The notes beneath the pieces are model-generated. The model did not search any database. It was not told the DNA's origin and saw nothing but the letters and a program-made list of their open reading frames with translations. A stretch of DNA of 64,000 nucleotides, taken from assembly GCF_008281175.1 (NCBI RefSeq), contig NZ_CP036524.1, positions 1,488,001 to 1,552,000 of the forward strand. Direction: 5' to 3'. The stretch's first letter is position 1; every line of letters begins with the position of its first letter. Positions 56,114-64,000 of the stretch are shown here, in pieces. Position numbers and translations under genes: made by a program. The stretch is from [Clostridium] hylemonae DSM 15053. Lineage in GTDB: Bacteria > Bacillota > Clostridia > Lachnospirales > Lachnospiraceae.

Positions 56114-56611
56114 ATGGCGGCACAACGTGTAGTCAGATTATTGAAAAAGCAGACGTTTACATATGAAATACGGGATTGTGACCGAGATTTTGAAAGTACG
56201 GAAGATTCTATAAAGCTTCTGTCTGTGCCGGAAGAGAAGATCGCCAAAACACTTGTGTTTGCAGCCCCCATAGGCGCCAGCGTGATCATATTGTCGGGGG
56301 ATGCGAAGATAGATCCCGGCAAGTATGAAAAGCAGTTTAAGGTGAAACGGATCGTCCTGGATGAGGAAGATCTGATGGAATATACCGGATGCCGGCCGGG
56401 GGCCGTAAGTCCGATAGCGCTCCCGGGGAAAAGGGCGAAAGTATATATGGATGTATCCCTGCAGCGTTTTATGGACGAGTATGTATACACGTCCGGAGGC
56501 ACGGGAAACAGCGCAGTCGGCATTACGGCGCGCGACTTATATGAAGTGACCGGATGCCGGCAGTGGATAGATATCAGCAGCGGCTGGAGGAGAGGAGAGG
56601 ACGAAGAATGA
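56114..56611 (+). CDS. ybaK: YbaK/EbsC-type aminoacyl-tRNA deacylase
   Basis: The 165-residue protein matches the YbaK family: LLSVPEEKIAKTLVF with the conserved lysine, GDAKIDPGKYEKQF, and YTGCRPGAVSPIAL. It clears Cys-tRNA(Pro) or related misacylated tRNAs. The ATG at 56114 has GGAGGG six bases before it; the ATG at 56108 abuts that site. It overlaps the next gene by four bases. Confidence 0.9.
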   Translation: MAAQRVVRLLKKQTFTYEIRDCDRDFESTEDSIKLLSVPEEKIAKTLVFAAPIGASVIILSGDAKIDPGKYEKQFKVKRIVLDEEDLMEYTGCRPGAVSPIALPGKRAKVYMDVSLQRFMDEYVYTSGGTGNSAVGITARDLYEVTGCRQWIDISSGWRRGEDEE

Positions 56612-57150
56612 AGAATATTGTAGTGATAACGGGAAGTCCGCGCAAGAACGGCAACAGTGAGAGAATGGCAAATGCATTTATCAAAGGGGCGGGAAGCAAA
56701 GGACACCGGCTGACGACGATCAGCGCCGCGGAGCTTAACATTCAGGGATGCAGAGCATGTGACGGGTGCTATAAGACCGGCCATCCTTGCGTATTTGCGG
56801 ATGATTTCAACCATATTGCACCGGCGCTTCTGGAGGCGGACGTCATCGTATTTGCCACACCGCTTTACTGGTTCACATTCCCGGAACAGATAAAGGCGCT
56901 CATAGACCGGTTTTACGCGCTGATGCGGGGGGATATACCTTTCAGGGGAACAAAGGAATGCATGCTGCTCGTGTGCGGGGCGGATGAAAAAGCGGCATTT
57001 GCGGGCATTGTGAAGACTTATGAGATTATGGCAGATTACCTGAAATGGAAAGACAGAGGACATGTGATCGCGGAAAAAACAGAGGAGAAGGGTGACGTTG
57101 ATAAGACCGGCATCCTGGATGAGATCCGGCGCCTCGGCGAAGAGATATAA
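56608..57150 (+). CDS. Flavodoxin-fold NAD(P)H-dependent reductase
   Basis: The 180-residue protein has the FMN-binding motif TGSPRKNGNSERMANAF, a CRACDGCYKTGHPC cysteine stretch, and FATPLYWFTFPEQIKALIDR, typical of the iron-sulfur flavoprotein/multimeric flavodoxin group. The two CxxC-like pairs are common in this group and need not hold a cluster. It shares its start with the end of ybaK (ATGA). Confidence 0.88.
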   Translation: MKNIVVITGSPRKNGNSERMANAFIKGAGSKGHRLTTISAAELNIQGCRACDGCYKTGHPCVFADDFNHIAPALLEADVIVFATPLYWFTFPEQIKALIDRFYALMRGDIPFRGTKECMLLVCGADEKAAFAGIVKTYEIMADYLKWKDRGHVIAEKTEEKGDVDKTGILDEIRRLGEEI

Positions 57151-57152
57151 AG

Positions 57153-57184
57153 AACAAGCGGAGTGGCCACCCACTCCGCTTGTT
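57153..57184. terminator. Bidirectional terminator between the flavin reductase and pyrI
   Basis: AACAAGCGGAGTGG and CCACTCCGCTTGTT form a 14-bp perfect stem with a four-base loop between the two convergent genes. Confidence 0.9.
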
Positions 57185-57192
57185 GTTACAGA

Positions 57193-57633
57193 TCAGCGTT
57201 CATCATATTTTTCTTCACAGTATTTGCAGCGGTAAACTTCTTTCTCAGGGTCTGTCAGAACGAAGATATGATCCAGCTCCTGTTCAATGGAGGTGATACA
57301 GCGCGGATTCTTGCACCGGATGACATTTGTGATCTCCTTTGGCAGTTTTAACGCTTTTTTATCCACGATCTTCTGGTCTTTGATGATGTTGATCGTGATA
57401 TTGTGGTCTATAAAACCGAGGATGTCCAGATCGATAAAATCAATGGGACATTCGATTTTTATAATATCTTTTCTTCCCATCTTGCTGCTGCGGGCATTCT
57501 TGATGATGGCGACACAGCAGTCCAGCTTATCGAGCTTCAGGTGCTTATAGATATCCATGCTTCTTCCAGCCTGGATATGGTCCAGAACGAACCCCTCCGA
57601 AATACTGCCTACATTCAAAGTATTTTCAACCAT
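57193..57633 (-). CDS. pyrI: Aspartate carbamoyltransferase regulatory chain
   Basis: The 146-residue protein has the effector-binding N-terminal domain and the zinc site made of four cysteines: RCKNPRC and YRCKYCEEKY. It binds nucleotides to set the activity of PyrB. It follows pyrB by 12 bases. Confidence 0.95.
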   Translation of the reverse strand: MVENTLNVGSISEGFVLDHIQAGRSMDIYKHLKLDKLDCCVAIIKNARSSKMGRKDIIKIECPIDFIDLDILGFIDHNITINIIKDQKIVDKKALKLPKEITNVIRCKNPRCITSIEQELDHIFVLTDPEKEVYRCKYCEEKYDER

Positions 57634-57645
57634 GACAATTCCCTC

Positions 57646-58563
57646 CTAAACTTCGATTTCCAGTAATGTAAGTATGAGAGCCATCCGTACGTAGACGCCG
57701 TACTGCATCTGCTTGAAATAGGCGGCTCTCGGGTCGTCGTCAACTTCTACGGAGATCTCGTTCACTCTCGGAAGGGGATGGAGCACAAACATGTCGTCCG
57801 GTGCCAGTTTCATCTTCTTGGCATCCAGGATGTAGAAGTCCTTCATACGCACATAATCTTCCTCATTGAAGAACCGTTCCTTCTGAACACGCGTCATATA
57901 GAGGATGTCCAGCTTAGGAAGTGCTTCCTCGAGGCGGACGACCTCCTCGTAAGGCACATTCTTGGCATCCAGGACATCATTGCGTATGTAACTCGGAAGT
58001 CTCAGTTCCTCGGGTGATATGAGTATAAATTTAATTCCTGTGTAACGGACAAGCGCGTGGATAAGTGAGTGCACGGTACGCCCGAATTTTAAATCTCCGC
58101 ACAGTCCGATGGTCATGCCGGACAGATGACCTTTTAAAGAGCGGATCGTCAGCAGGTCGGTCAGTGTCTGTGTCGGATGCTGGTGTCCTCCGTCTCCGGC
58201 GTTGATCACAGGGATGGAAGAGTGGCGGCACGCCACCATAGGCGCTCCTTCTTTCGGATGACGCATGGCACAGATATCTGCATAGCATGAAATAGTACGG
58301 ATCGTGTCTGACACGCTTTCCCCCTTAGCGGCAGAACTGGAATCAGCGGTAGAGAACCCCATGATATTACCGCCCAGATTGAGCATGGCAGCCTCATGGC
58401 TCAGCCTTGTCCTCGTACTTGGCTCATAAAATAAAGTGGCCAGCTTCTTTCCTTCACACGCATGCGCATATTTTTCGGGATCTGCTTCTATGTCATTGGC
58501 CAGATCCATCAGTTTATCCAACTCTTCCACCGAAAAATCCAGTGGACTCATCAAATGTCTCAT
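57646..58563 (-). CDS. pyrB: Aspartate carbamoyltransferase catalytic chain
   Basis: The 305-residue protein has the carbamoyl-phosphate motif [19 protein letters not shown], the [12 protein letters not shown] stretch, and the C-terminal [15 protein letters not shown]. It makes carbamoyl aspartate, the committed step of pyrimidine synthesis. AAGGAGG lies before the ATG. It follows the nitroreductase gene by ten bases on the same strand, so they may share a transcript. No other pyr genes are here. Confidence 0.97.
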   Translation of the reverse strand: MRHLMSPLDFSVEELDKLMDLANDIEADPEKYAHACEGKKLATLFYEPSTRTRLSHEAAMLNLGGNIMGFSTADSSSAAKGESVSDTIRTISCYADICAMRHPKEGAPMVACRHSSIPVINAGDGGHQHPTQTLTDLLTIRSLKGHLSGMTIGLCGDLKFGRTVHSLIHALVRYTGIKFILISPEELRLPSYIRNDVLDAKNVPYEEVVRLEEALPKLDILYMTRVQKERFFNEEDYVRMKDFYILDAKKMKLAPDDMFVLHPLPRVNEISVEVDDDPRAAYFKQMQYGVYVRMALILTLLEIEV

Positions 58564-58573
58564 AAAAACCTCC

Positions 58574-59110
58574 TTATCGATATGTCAATAATTCTTTCAC
58601 AGATTTTCTTCCGGGCGCAGCCGGTTCGATCGCGGGCCGGCCGACTGCGATCAGCGCGGCAAGCTCCTCATCCTGCGGTATATCCAGCAGCATGCTGATC
58701 CCCTGCTCATCCCAGATCCCCATGATCACAGTTCCAAGCCCCGCGTCATGTGCCGCAAGACAGAACGTCTGGCACGCAATACCTGCGTCGAACATCTGCC
58801 AGCGGTCTTCCTTGGCAGTCGTAAAAGAACCGTCGCGTTCAAAACCACAGATACCTTTTACAAAAGTAACTGCGACGAGCAGCGGTGCCTGCTTTACGAT
58901 TCTGGAATTGAATTCCGGGGTAAAATGAGTAGCGATAGTATCAAGAACTGAAGGATCTTCGACTGCGATATAACGGGTGATCTGACTATTCTTCCAGGAC
59001 GGCGAATAGGATGCGGCGGATATAATAGATTCTAACAGAGAATGTTCCACACGTTCTGGTTTGAACCTGCGGATGCTTCTTCGTGTCACGATGCATTCCT
59101 TGGTATTCAT
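58574..59110 (-). CDS. Nitroreductase-family flavoprotein
   Basis: The 178-residue protein has the nitroreductase pattern: [39 protein letters not shown], and [17 protein letters not shown]. It binds FMN and reduces quinones, nitro compounds or similar. The ATG at 59110 has GGGAGG upstream; a longer frame to 59173 overlaps its own promoter. The gene lies just before pyrB and is preceded by a 13-bp palindrome that overlaps its promoter. Confidence 0.88.
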   Translation of the reverse strand: MNTKECIVTRRSIRRFKPERVEHSLLESIISAASYSPSWKNSQITRYIAVEDPSVLDTIATHFTPEFNSRIVKQAPLLVAVTFVKGICGFERDGSFTTAKEDRWQMFDAGIACQTFCLAAHDAGLGTVIMGIWDEQGISMLLDIPQDEELAALIAVGRPAIEPAAPGRKSVKELLTYR

Positions 59111-59127
59111 ATCATAATCCTCCCATA

Positions 59128-59173
59128 TTGAAAATCTTTCATATATCATATAATAAATACGAAAGATTTTCAA
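59128..59173 (-). promoter_or_regulatory. Nitroreductase promoter inside a 13-bp inverted repeat
   Basis: On the minus strand TTGAAA (59173-59168) and TATGAT (59150-59145) are spaced by 17 bases. The -35 box is part of TTGAAAATCTTTC, which is repeated in inverted form (GAAAGATTTTCAA) 20 bases further on. The arms frame the -10 box and transcription start, as expected for a repressor site. Confidence 0.65.
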
Positions 59174-59553
59174 CTTCTGGACAGGATTTTTTCAAACAGC
59201 AGTCCGGCGCCAAACCAAAGCGGCGCATAATCAAGGCGGACGAGGCCGTTAATATTCAGCGGCGCCTTGCTGTAATCCCACGGACAGGCGTCGATCCTGC
59301 GCAAAACAGACCCGGTAATATATTCTCCGACAAAAATGCAGCATGTGTATACACCTCCTCTAAGGACCGGGCTTTTGCCTTTCAGGACTTTGCAGACGGG
59401 CGAAAGAAAACTGGCCATACCGTAGATCGGGAACATCCAGATCGACGTGTTGCCCATCAGTGTGGGATTTTTTTCTTTATAGGAATGGAGGCCGGTGAAA
59501 AGAATCTCCATACACCAGCCCGCCGTTCCACAGGAGAGAAAATTATGTTTCAT
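59170..59553 (-). CDS. Small membrane protein, putative ABC-transporter type IV family
   Basis: The 127-residue protein has three to four hydrophobic segments and the pattern GTAGWCMEILFTGLHS, then TSIWMFPIYGMASFLSP, then RGGVYTCCIFVGEYITGSVL, which matches PF06541. The role is unknown. The start is uncertain: the ATG at 59553 fits the family pattern but lacks a clear ribosome-binding site, and an ATG at 59592 is also in frame. Its stop overlaps the palindrome before the nitroreductase. Confidence 0.7.
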   Translation of the reverse strand: MKHNFLSCGTAGWCMEILFTGLHSYKEKNPTLMGNTSIWMFPIYGMASFLSPVCKVLKGKSPVLRGGVYTCCIFVGEYITGSVLRRIDACPWDYSKAPLNINGLVRLDYAPLWFGAGLLFEKILSRS

Positions 59554-59640
59554 ACGATGTAAGTATGTCAATGGACAGTAGATTTTATGCATGAAATGTA
59601 TTATAATACAGATTAGTTTGCAAGAAGGAGAGAGAAAGAT

Positions 59641-60771
59641 ATGGCAGAGCTATTAGAGCTGAGAGAACAGTTGGATGAAATAGATGCGCAGATCGTGGAA
59701 TTATATGAAAAACGGATGAATATCTGCGAGCAGGTGGGCGAGTACAAGATCGCGAAGGGAAAAAAAGTATTCGACCGCCAGAGGGAAAAGAATAAGCTGG
59801 CAGATGTGGCTGCCAGAGTGAGCAGTGATTTTAACAAGAAAGGGATACAGGAGCTTTACCAGCAGCTTATGTCCATGAGCAGAAAGCTGCAGTACCAGCA
59901 GCTTGTGAAGGCAGGGGCTCTTGGAAGACTGCCGTTTATAGAAGTAGACTCCCTTGAGAAGAGTACGGCCCGCGTCGTGTTCCAGGGAGTGGAGGGGGCG
60001 TACGGCCAGGCGGCCATGCAGCAGTATTTCGGAGAAAACTGCAACAGCTTTCACGTGCGGACATTCCGCGACGCCATGGAGGCGATCGAGGAGGGGTCTG
60101 CCGACTTTGCCGTGCTTCCGATCGAGAATTCTTCTGCGGGGGCGGTAAATGAAATGTATGACCTGCTCGTGGAGTTTGAAAATTATATCGTCGGAGAGAC
60201 GATCCTCCCGGTCACACATACGCTTGCGGGGCTGCCGGGGACGAAGCTTTCAGATATCCAGCGCGTATATTCCAAGGCGGAGGCGCTTATGCAGACCTCG
60301 CGTTTTCTGGACGTTCACGCGGACTGGCAGCAGATCAGCGTCGTGAATACGGCGATCGCAGCCAAAAAGATTCTGGAGGATGCGGACAGGACGCAGGCGG
60401 CAGTCTGCAGCGCTTACGCCGCAAAGGTACACGGCCTGTCCGTGCTTGTGGAAGGTATTAATGACGAAGAGAATAATTTTACCCGCTTTATCGTTGTCAC
60501 CAATCAGAAGATTTTCAGGAAAGACGCGGATAAAATCAGCATCTGCTTCGAGGTCGCCCACGAGAGCGGTTCCCTGTATCATCTGCTGTCTCACTTTATT
60601 TATAATGACCTTAACATGACAAAGATAGAATCCCGTCCGGTGGAAGGACGCTCATGGGAATACCGCTTCTTTGTCGATTTTGAAGGCAGCTTAAGCGACG
60701 GCGCGGTTAAAAATGCGATCCGGGGGCTGAGGGAAGAAAGCCGGAGTCTCAGAATTCTCGGCAATTACTAG
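59641..60771 (+). CDS. pheA: Bifunctional chorismate mutase/prephenate dehydratase
   Basis: The 376-residue protein has an AroQ-type chorismate mutase (residues 1-85, LREQLDEIDAQIVELYEKRM), a prephenate dehydratase domain (GVEGAYGQAAMQQYF, LPIENSSAGAVNEMYDLL), and a C-terminal ACT domain with the ESRP motif (MTKIESRPVEGRSWEYRFFV). It makes phenylpyruvate from chorismate and is feedback-controlled by phenylalanine through the ACT domain. The length is normal. GAAGGAGAG precedes the ATG. Confidence 0.96.
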   Translation: MAELLELREQLDEIDAQIVELYEKRMNICEQVGEYKIAKGKKVFDRQREKNKLADVAARVSSDFNKKGIQELYQQLMSMSRKLQYQQLVKAGALGRLPFIEVDSLEKSTARVVFQGVEGAYGQAAMQQYFGENCNSFHVRTFRDAMEAIEEGSADFAVLPIENSSAGAVNEMYDLLVEFENYIVGETILPVTHTLAGLPGTKLSDIQRVYSKAEALMQTSRFLDVHADWQQISVVNTAIAAKKILEDADRTQAAVCSAYAAKVHGLSVLVEGINDEENNFTRFIVVTNQKIFRKDADKISICFEVAHESGSLYHLLSHFIYNDLNMTKIESRPVEGRSWEYRFFVDFEGSLSDGAVKNAIRGLREESRSLRILGNY

Positions 60772-60788
60772 GCAAGGAGAAAAAGAAT

Positions 60789-62081
60789 ATGAGAACAAAC
60801 GAACTGATCCTCTACAAACATATGGAACAACAGCAGATCCTGGACGATATGACATTCCTTATGGAGAATTTTGACAATGAATATTATAATAAAGAAGACA
60901 TGAGAAGTCTTCTGTTCGACGTGGTCAATGAGCTTCTGGAACTTGCGGTCAGCCATGGATTTGAGGGGAATCTGTGGCATGATTATCTCACATATCTGCT
61001 TGCCAGTGATGAGAATGCGTACAGCACCTCCTGTGAGATCGTCGGGAATGTGGACGGCAGCATCAATGAGGCGGCGCTTCATGATTTTGAGATCTTTAAG
61101 GAACTGTTTGACTATGATTTCTCGGCGATGGAAGAGGAACTTGGAGCGGACTGTCTGTCATTTATCCACAATTACAGCGGATTCGGCGATGAACACGGCA
61201 AGGTGTTCAATACGAGGATCCGCAGCCGTATATGCGGCCTTGGCGAAGCGCTGGCCGGCGCGGCCGGCGGAAAAGAATTTAAGGATACGGTGACCCAGTT
61301 CTACAAGGAATTCGGCGTGGGCAAACTCGGACTTCACAAGGCGTTCCGCATAGAACATACGGAGGAAGGGGCCGAGATAATTCCGATAACGAAGATCGCC
61401 CATGTCCATCTCGATGATCTCATCGGATATGAGATCGCCAAGAAAAAGCTTATTGATAATACGAAAGCATTTGTGGAGGGGCGGCGTGCCAACAACTGTC
61501 TGCTGTACGGCGATGCGGGCACAGGCAAGTCTTCCTCCGTCAAAGCCATCCTGAACCAGTATTACGACCAGGGACTGAGAATGATCGAAATATACAAGCA
61601 CCAGTTCCAGGATCTGAACGCTGTCATATCACAGATAAAGAACCGGAATTACAAGTTTATCATTTACATGGATGATCTGTCTTTTGAGGAATTTGAGATC
61701 GAATATAAATACCTGAAGGCAGTCATCGAGGGAGGGCTTGAGCGGAAGCCTGACAATGTGCTTATCTATGCCACATCCAACCGACGACATCTCATCCGGG
61801 AGACATTTAAGGACAAGGCGGACAGGGATGAGGAGCTTCACACAAATGACACGGTACAGGAGAAGCTGTCTCTCGTGGCCCGTTTCGGCGTCACCATTTA
61901 CTTTGGACGGCCGGAGAAAAAGGAGTTCCAGGATATCGTGCTAAAACTTGCGAAGAGGAATGACATCGGTCTGCCGGAAGAAGAACTGCTGCTGGAGGCG
62001 AACAGGTGGGAGTTATCCCACGGCGGACTCTCCGGGAGAACGGCACAGCAGTTTGTGGATTATCTGCTGGGGATGAAATAA
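60789..62081 (+). CDS. DUF815-family AAA ATPase
   Basis: The 430-residue protein has a Walker A motif LYGDAGTGKSSSVKAILN and a Walker B region KFIIYMDDLSFEEFE, with a sensor-type NVLIYATSNRRHL. This matches the DUF815 group of AAA ATPases, which have no assigned role. The N-terminal 200 residues are helical and acidic. It begins 17 bases after pheA. Confidence 0.9.
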   Translation: MRTNELILYKHMEQQQILDDMTFLMENFDNEYYNKEDMRSLLFDVVNELLELAVSHGFEGNLWHDYLTYLLASDENAYSTSCEIVGNVDGSINEAALHDFEIFKELFDYDFSAMEEELGADCLSFIHNYSGFGDEHGKVFNTRIRSRICGLGEALAGAAGGKEFKDTVTQFYKEFGVGKLGLHKAFRIEHTEEGAEIIPITKIAHVHLDDLIGYEIAKKKLIDNTKAFVEGRRANNCLLYGDAGTGKSSSVKAILNQYYDQGLRMIEIYKHQFQDLNAVISQIKNRNYKFIIYMDDLSFEEFEIEYKYLKAVIEGGLERKPDNVLIYATSNRRHLIRETFKDKADRDEELHTNDTVQEKLSLVARFGVTIYFGRPEKKEFQDIVLKLAKRNDIGLPEEELLLEANRWELSHGGLSGRTAQQFVDYLLGMK

Positions 62082-62149
62082 GAGTAGATTCAGCGCGGGG
62101 ACCGTGTTATAATGTGTAAAAATGTACAGATAGAGTAAAAATGTTACAG

Positions 62150-62182
62150 AAGGGCAGAGCCGGATTTTCGGTATCTGCCCTT
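62150..62182. terminator. Hairpin between convergent DUF815 and surface protein genes
   Basis: AAGGGCAGA and TCTGCCCTT form a nine-base-pair stem with a 15-base loop. No long T-run follows, so it is a weak terminator candidate. It lies 69 bases after one stop and 17 bases after the other. Confidence 0.5.
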
Positions 62183-62198
62183 GCCTGCATTATACTCC

Positions 62199-63806
62199 TT
62201 ATCGTTTATATTTTTTCCAGAGGATTTCCATAATAACAGCCATTGATACAAAAAGCTTTGCAATCTGAGATGTTAAAGGTGTTTTATCGCCAGTCGAAAT
62301 CTTCTTCAGTTCATTTTTTCTTTCTGATGGATTCGTGGGGGCTTCCGGGTTAGCCGGAGCAGAATTGACCGGTTCCCACCGGGCGGTGAGAACCATATCT
62401 CCCTTTACGGTATCAGTAGCAAAATCCCAATTTGCACTTTCTCCATCCGCCACCCATCCTTTAAAGATAAATCCTTCTTTTTCAGGTGCTGCTGGCTCCG
62501 TTATCAGAGAACCATAAGTGACCTCCACTGGCGCCAAAGCGGAACCGCCGTTTGTCTCAAAAGACAAGGTATACTTCTTTGGTATCCAGCCTGCATATAA
62601 TTCCAGTCCATTCTGTACAACACGGTCAGTGTCTTTCCACTCATCGCCAGCCTGCATCGAATCTGGCAAGCGGTACCAGCCAATGAATTTATAATTAATT
62701 CCCTCTCGTTGAAGTTCATTCTCTTGAGGAAGTGTTATTTTATCGCCATAGCCGACTGTTTGAGTTTTCAGCTTATCACCTTCTGGATTTTTAAAAGTAC
62801 CGCCATTTGCATTGAGTTTGATTTCATATTTGATTTCTTTTTCCTCTAAATTCCATAATGCAGCGAAAACATTCGCCGATCCCGTTAAATTATAGGTATG
62901 CATGTATGGTGGCGCCTCATTTGGCGGCTGTGTATCTGCTAATAACTTATTTCTATCAATTCTACCATCGTCACCTGGATAATACGAAACATAAGAGCCC
63001 CCTTCTGTAGTTGTGGAGGCGGCAAAAGAACGGAAGCCTAGAGGCAAATTAATGGGATATGTCTCTTGTGTTGGATTATCCCTGTTCTCAACCTTTATAG
63101 TAACAAAAGTTGCATCTGGATTATCCGCCGGAGCCTTAGCAGCATCCAATAATGTTCCCTGCACTATTTTCTTGGACGATGCCGTCACATCTGCACAGAT
63201 AGCTCCTTCCTTCTGAGAACTGTATGTTCTAAGGGCTGCTTCTTCGCCAACGGAAAGCTGCCCGCCTTTGCGCCTGCCTGTATCACTGATTCCACATTCA
63301 CCGGAACCGCTGATAACAGTCAGAGTACCATTCCCTATGATGTTCAAAGTGGCGCCTGTCTCCAGCGTAATCCCAGGGTAGTTGTCACGGCCGGTAAAAC
63401 TGGTCTTTTGAGCGCCGAGCACCAGCGTAACCACTGCACCTGACTTAATATGTATTCCGCTGCCGGAACTCTCATTTTCTGTTGGTTCAGTGATAGAAAG
63501 ACCGTTGACATTAATTACAGGAAATGCTCCATCCTCCACGGTTATGTTGTATTCATCTGATGATTGGCTGATTGTGTATGTTCCATCAAAGGTGCCTGTT
63601 GACGAAGTGCCGTTCTTATCTTTCTGTGTATATTTTCCGTCTTTCGACAGTGTAATATTTCCATTTTTTATATCCAGGGCGCCCGTAAAGTCCGCTAAAA
63701 GATCAACTGCTTTAACTTCCTGTTGGTTTATGCTGAACACAGCTAAAATAACGGCGCCTGCAATCGATGCTATTTTAAAATGTTTTAATATCTTATTCCA
63801 CTCCAT
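62199..63806 (-). CDS. Surface protein with Listeria-Bacteroides repeats and a sortase-like C-terminus
   Basis: The 535-residue protein starts with a membrane/signal segment (IASIAGAVILAVFSINQ), then has a beta-rich region with a short GSGIHIKSGAVVTLVLG-type beta-helix pattern, and two InlB B-type repeats (GYGDKITLPQENELQREGIN and SFETNGGSALAPVEVTYGSL) ending in GWYRLP and GWVADGE. The C-terminus has STGDKTPL followed by a hydrophobic segment and KKYKR; this resembles the [P]xTGD sorting signals of Lachnospiraceae but lacks the usual LPxTG. It is probably wall-attached and may be an adhesin (inference). Its AT content is higher than that of its neighbours. Confidence 0.85.
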   Translation of the reverse strand: MEWNKILKHFKIASIAGAVILAVFSINQQEVKAVDLLADFTGALDIKNGNITLSKDGKYTQKDKNGTSSTGTFDGTYTISQSSDEYNITVEDGAFPVINVNGLSITEPTENESSGSGIHIKSGAVVTLVLGAQKTSFTGRDNYPGITLETGATLNIIGNGTLTVISGSGECGISDTGRRKGGQLSVGEEAALRTYSSQKEGAICADVTASSKKIVQGTLLDAAKAPADNPDATFVTIKVENRDNPTQETYPINLPLGFRSFAASTTTEGGSYVSYYPGDDGRIDRNKLLADTQPPNEAPPYMHTYNLTGSANVFAALWNLEEKEIKYEIKLNANGGTFKNPEGDKLKTQTVGYGDKITLPQENELQREGINYKFIGWYRLPDSMQAGDEWKDTDRVVQNGLELYAGWIPKKYTLSFETNGGSALAPVEVTYGSLITEPAAPEKEGFIFKGWVADGESANWDFATDTVKGDMVLTARWEPVNSAPANPEAPTNPSERKNELKKISTGDKTPLTSQIAKLFVSMAVIMEILWKKYKR

Positions 63807-64000
63807 TATATTCTCACTTTCCTTATGCCTGACTATATTATAATCCAGCCTATTACGATACATTATTTTAATTGTATCAAGTCGCTGGCGCAGTATCCAG
63901 TCCCAGTTAAGATATTTTTCCGCTTCGTAAATTATTTTTCCAGATTTTAATCTCAGTCAGCAATATTGCGACAAATACGGATTTTAGAAGAATTGGGCGT

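Noticed and set aside
1-64000. tRNA or rRNA genes, prophage, integrase or transposase genes
   Set aside because: I found no sequence supporting any of them; the only stable RNA gene that I can support is rnpB.

Overview
The window looks like a chromosomal segment of a spore-forming gut Clostridium of the Lachnospiraceae (Clostridium cluster XIVa, the group that includes C. scindens, C. hylemonae and Dorea). The evidence is a Firmicutes dgt-dnaG-rpoD-trmK-Nif3 block, a DUF512-der-plsY-gpsA block, the spore-coat ATPase gene spoIVA, a fused potC-potD gene, and strong AGGAGG-type ribosome-binding sites with AT-rich promoters in a coding background of medium GC. The genus is inferred from gene content only. 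I saw no rRNA, tRNA, CRISPR array, phage or transposase gene.

Layout. 1-11 kb: a truncated diguanylate cyclase, a two-domain PPK2 polyphosphate kinase, a DUF2804 protein, then dgt, dnaG, rpoD, trmK, a Nif3 protein and a nucleoside kinase. 11-16.3 kb (minus strand): a cupin-type regulator leading a polyamine ABC operon (potA, potB, potCD) with an RluA pseudouridine synthase at its end. 16.4-17.2 kb: an 800-bp non-coding composite of two giant hairpins. 17-25 kb: aroC, an L,D-transpeptidase, tgt, yajC, glycogen phosphorylase and an MgtC-like protein. 25-28.4 kb: a nucleoside salvage operon (udp-deoC-cdd-deoB). 28.4-35.2 kb: a run of leuB, ilvD, ilvB, serC and serA for branched-chain amino acids and serine. 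35-39.7 kb: a cell-wall-binding deacetylase, a 25-codon small ORF, prs and a DUF512 protein. 39.7-42.7 kb: der-plsY-gpsA. 42.7-43.5 kb: the second copy of the giant hairpin composite. 43.5-51.2 kb: a LysR-controlled cluster (TIM-barrel enzyme, Old Yellow Enzyme-type Fe-S flavoprotein, shikimate dehydrogenase, MFS permease) and another permease. 51.2-64 kb: spoIVA, lrgAB, a MoaB/MogA protein, a metallo-hydrolase, rnhA, the RNase P RNA gene, ybaK, a flavin reductase, pyrBI with a nitroreductase, a prephenate dehydratase, a DUF815 ATPase and a surface protein.

The most unusual content is non-coding. The 800-bp composite occurs twice (16366-17164 and 42712-43506). Each copy holds two long imperfect palindromes, A and B, in the same order. 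Several stems differ in sequence between the copies but stay complementary within each copy, which is the pattern of a conserved structure rather than a conserved sequence. A second family, a 38-57-bp double palindrome built on AGGGGTCAGACCCCT, occurs three times between genes.

The second composite sits immediately after gpsA. In many Clostridia spoIVA lies close to der-plsY-gpsA, so the 8.5 kb between gpsA and spoIVA looks like an accessory insertion carrying the shikimate-type catabolic cluster.
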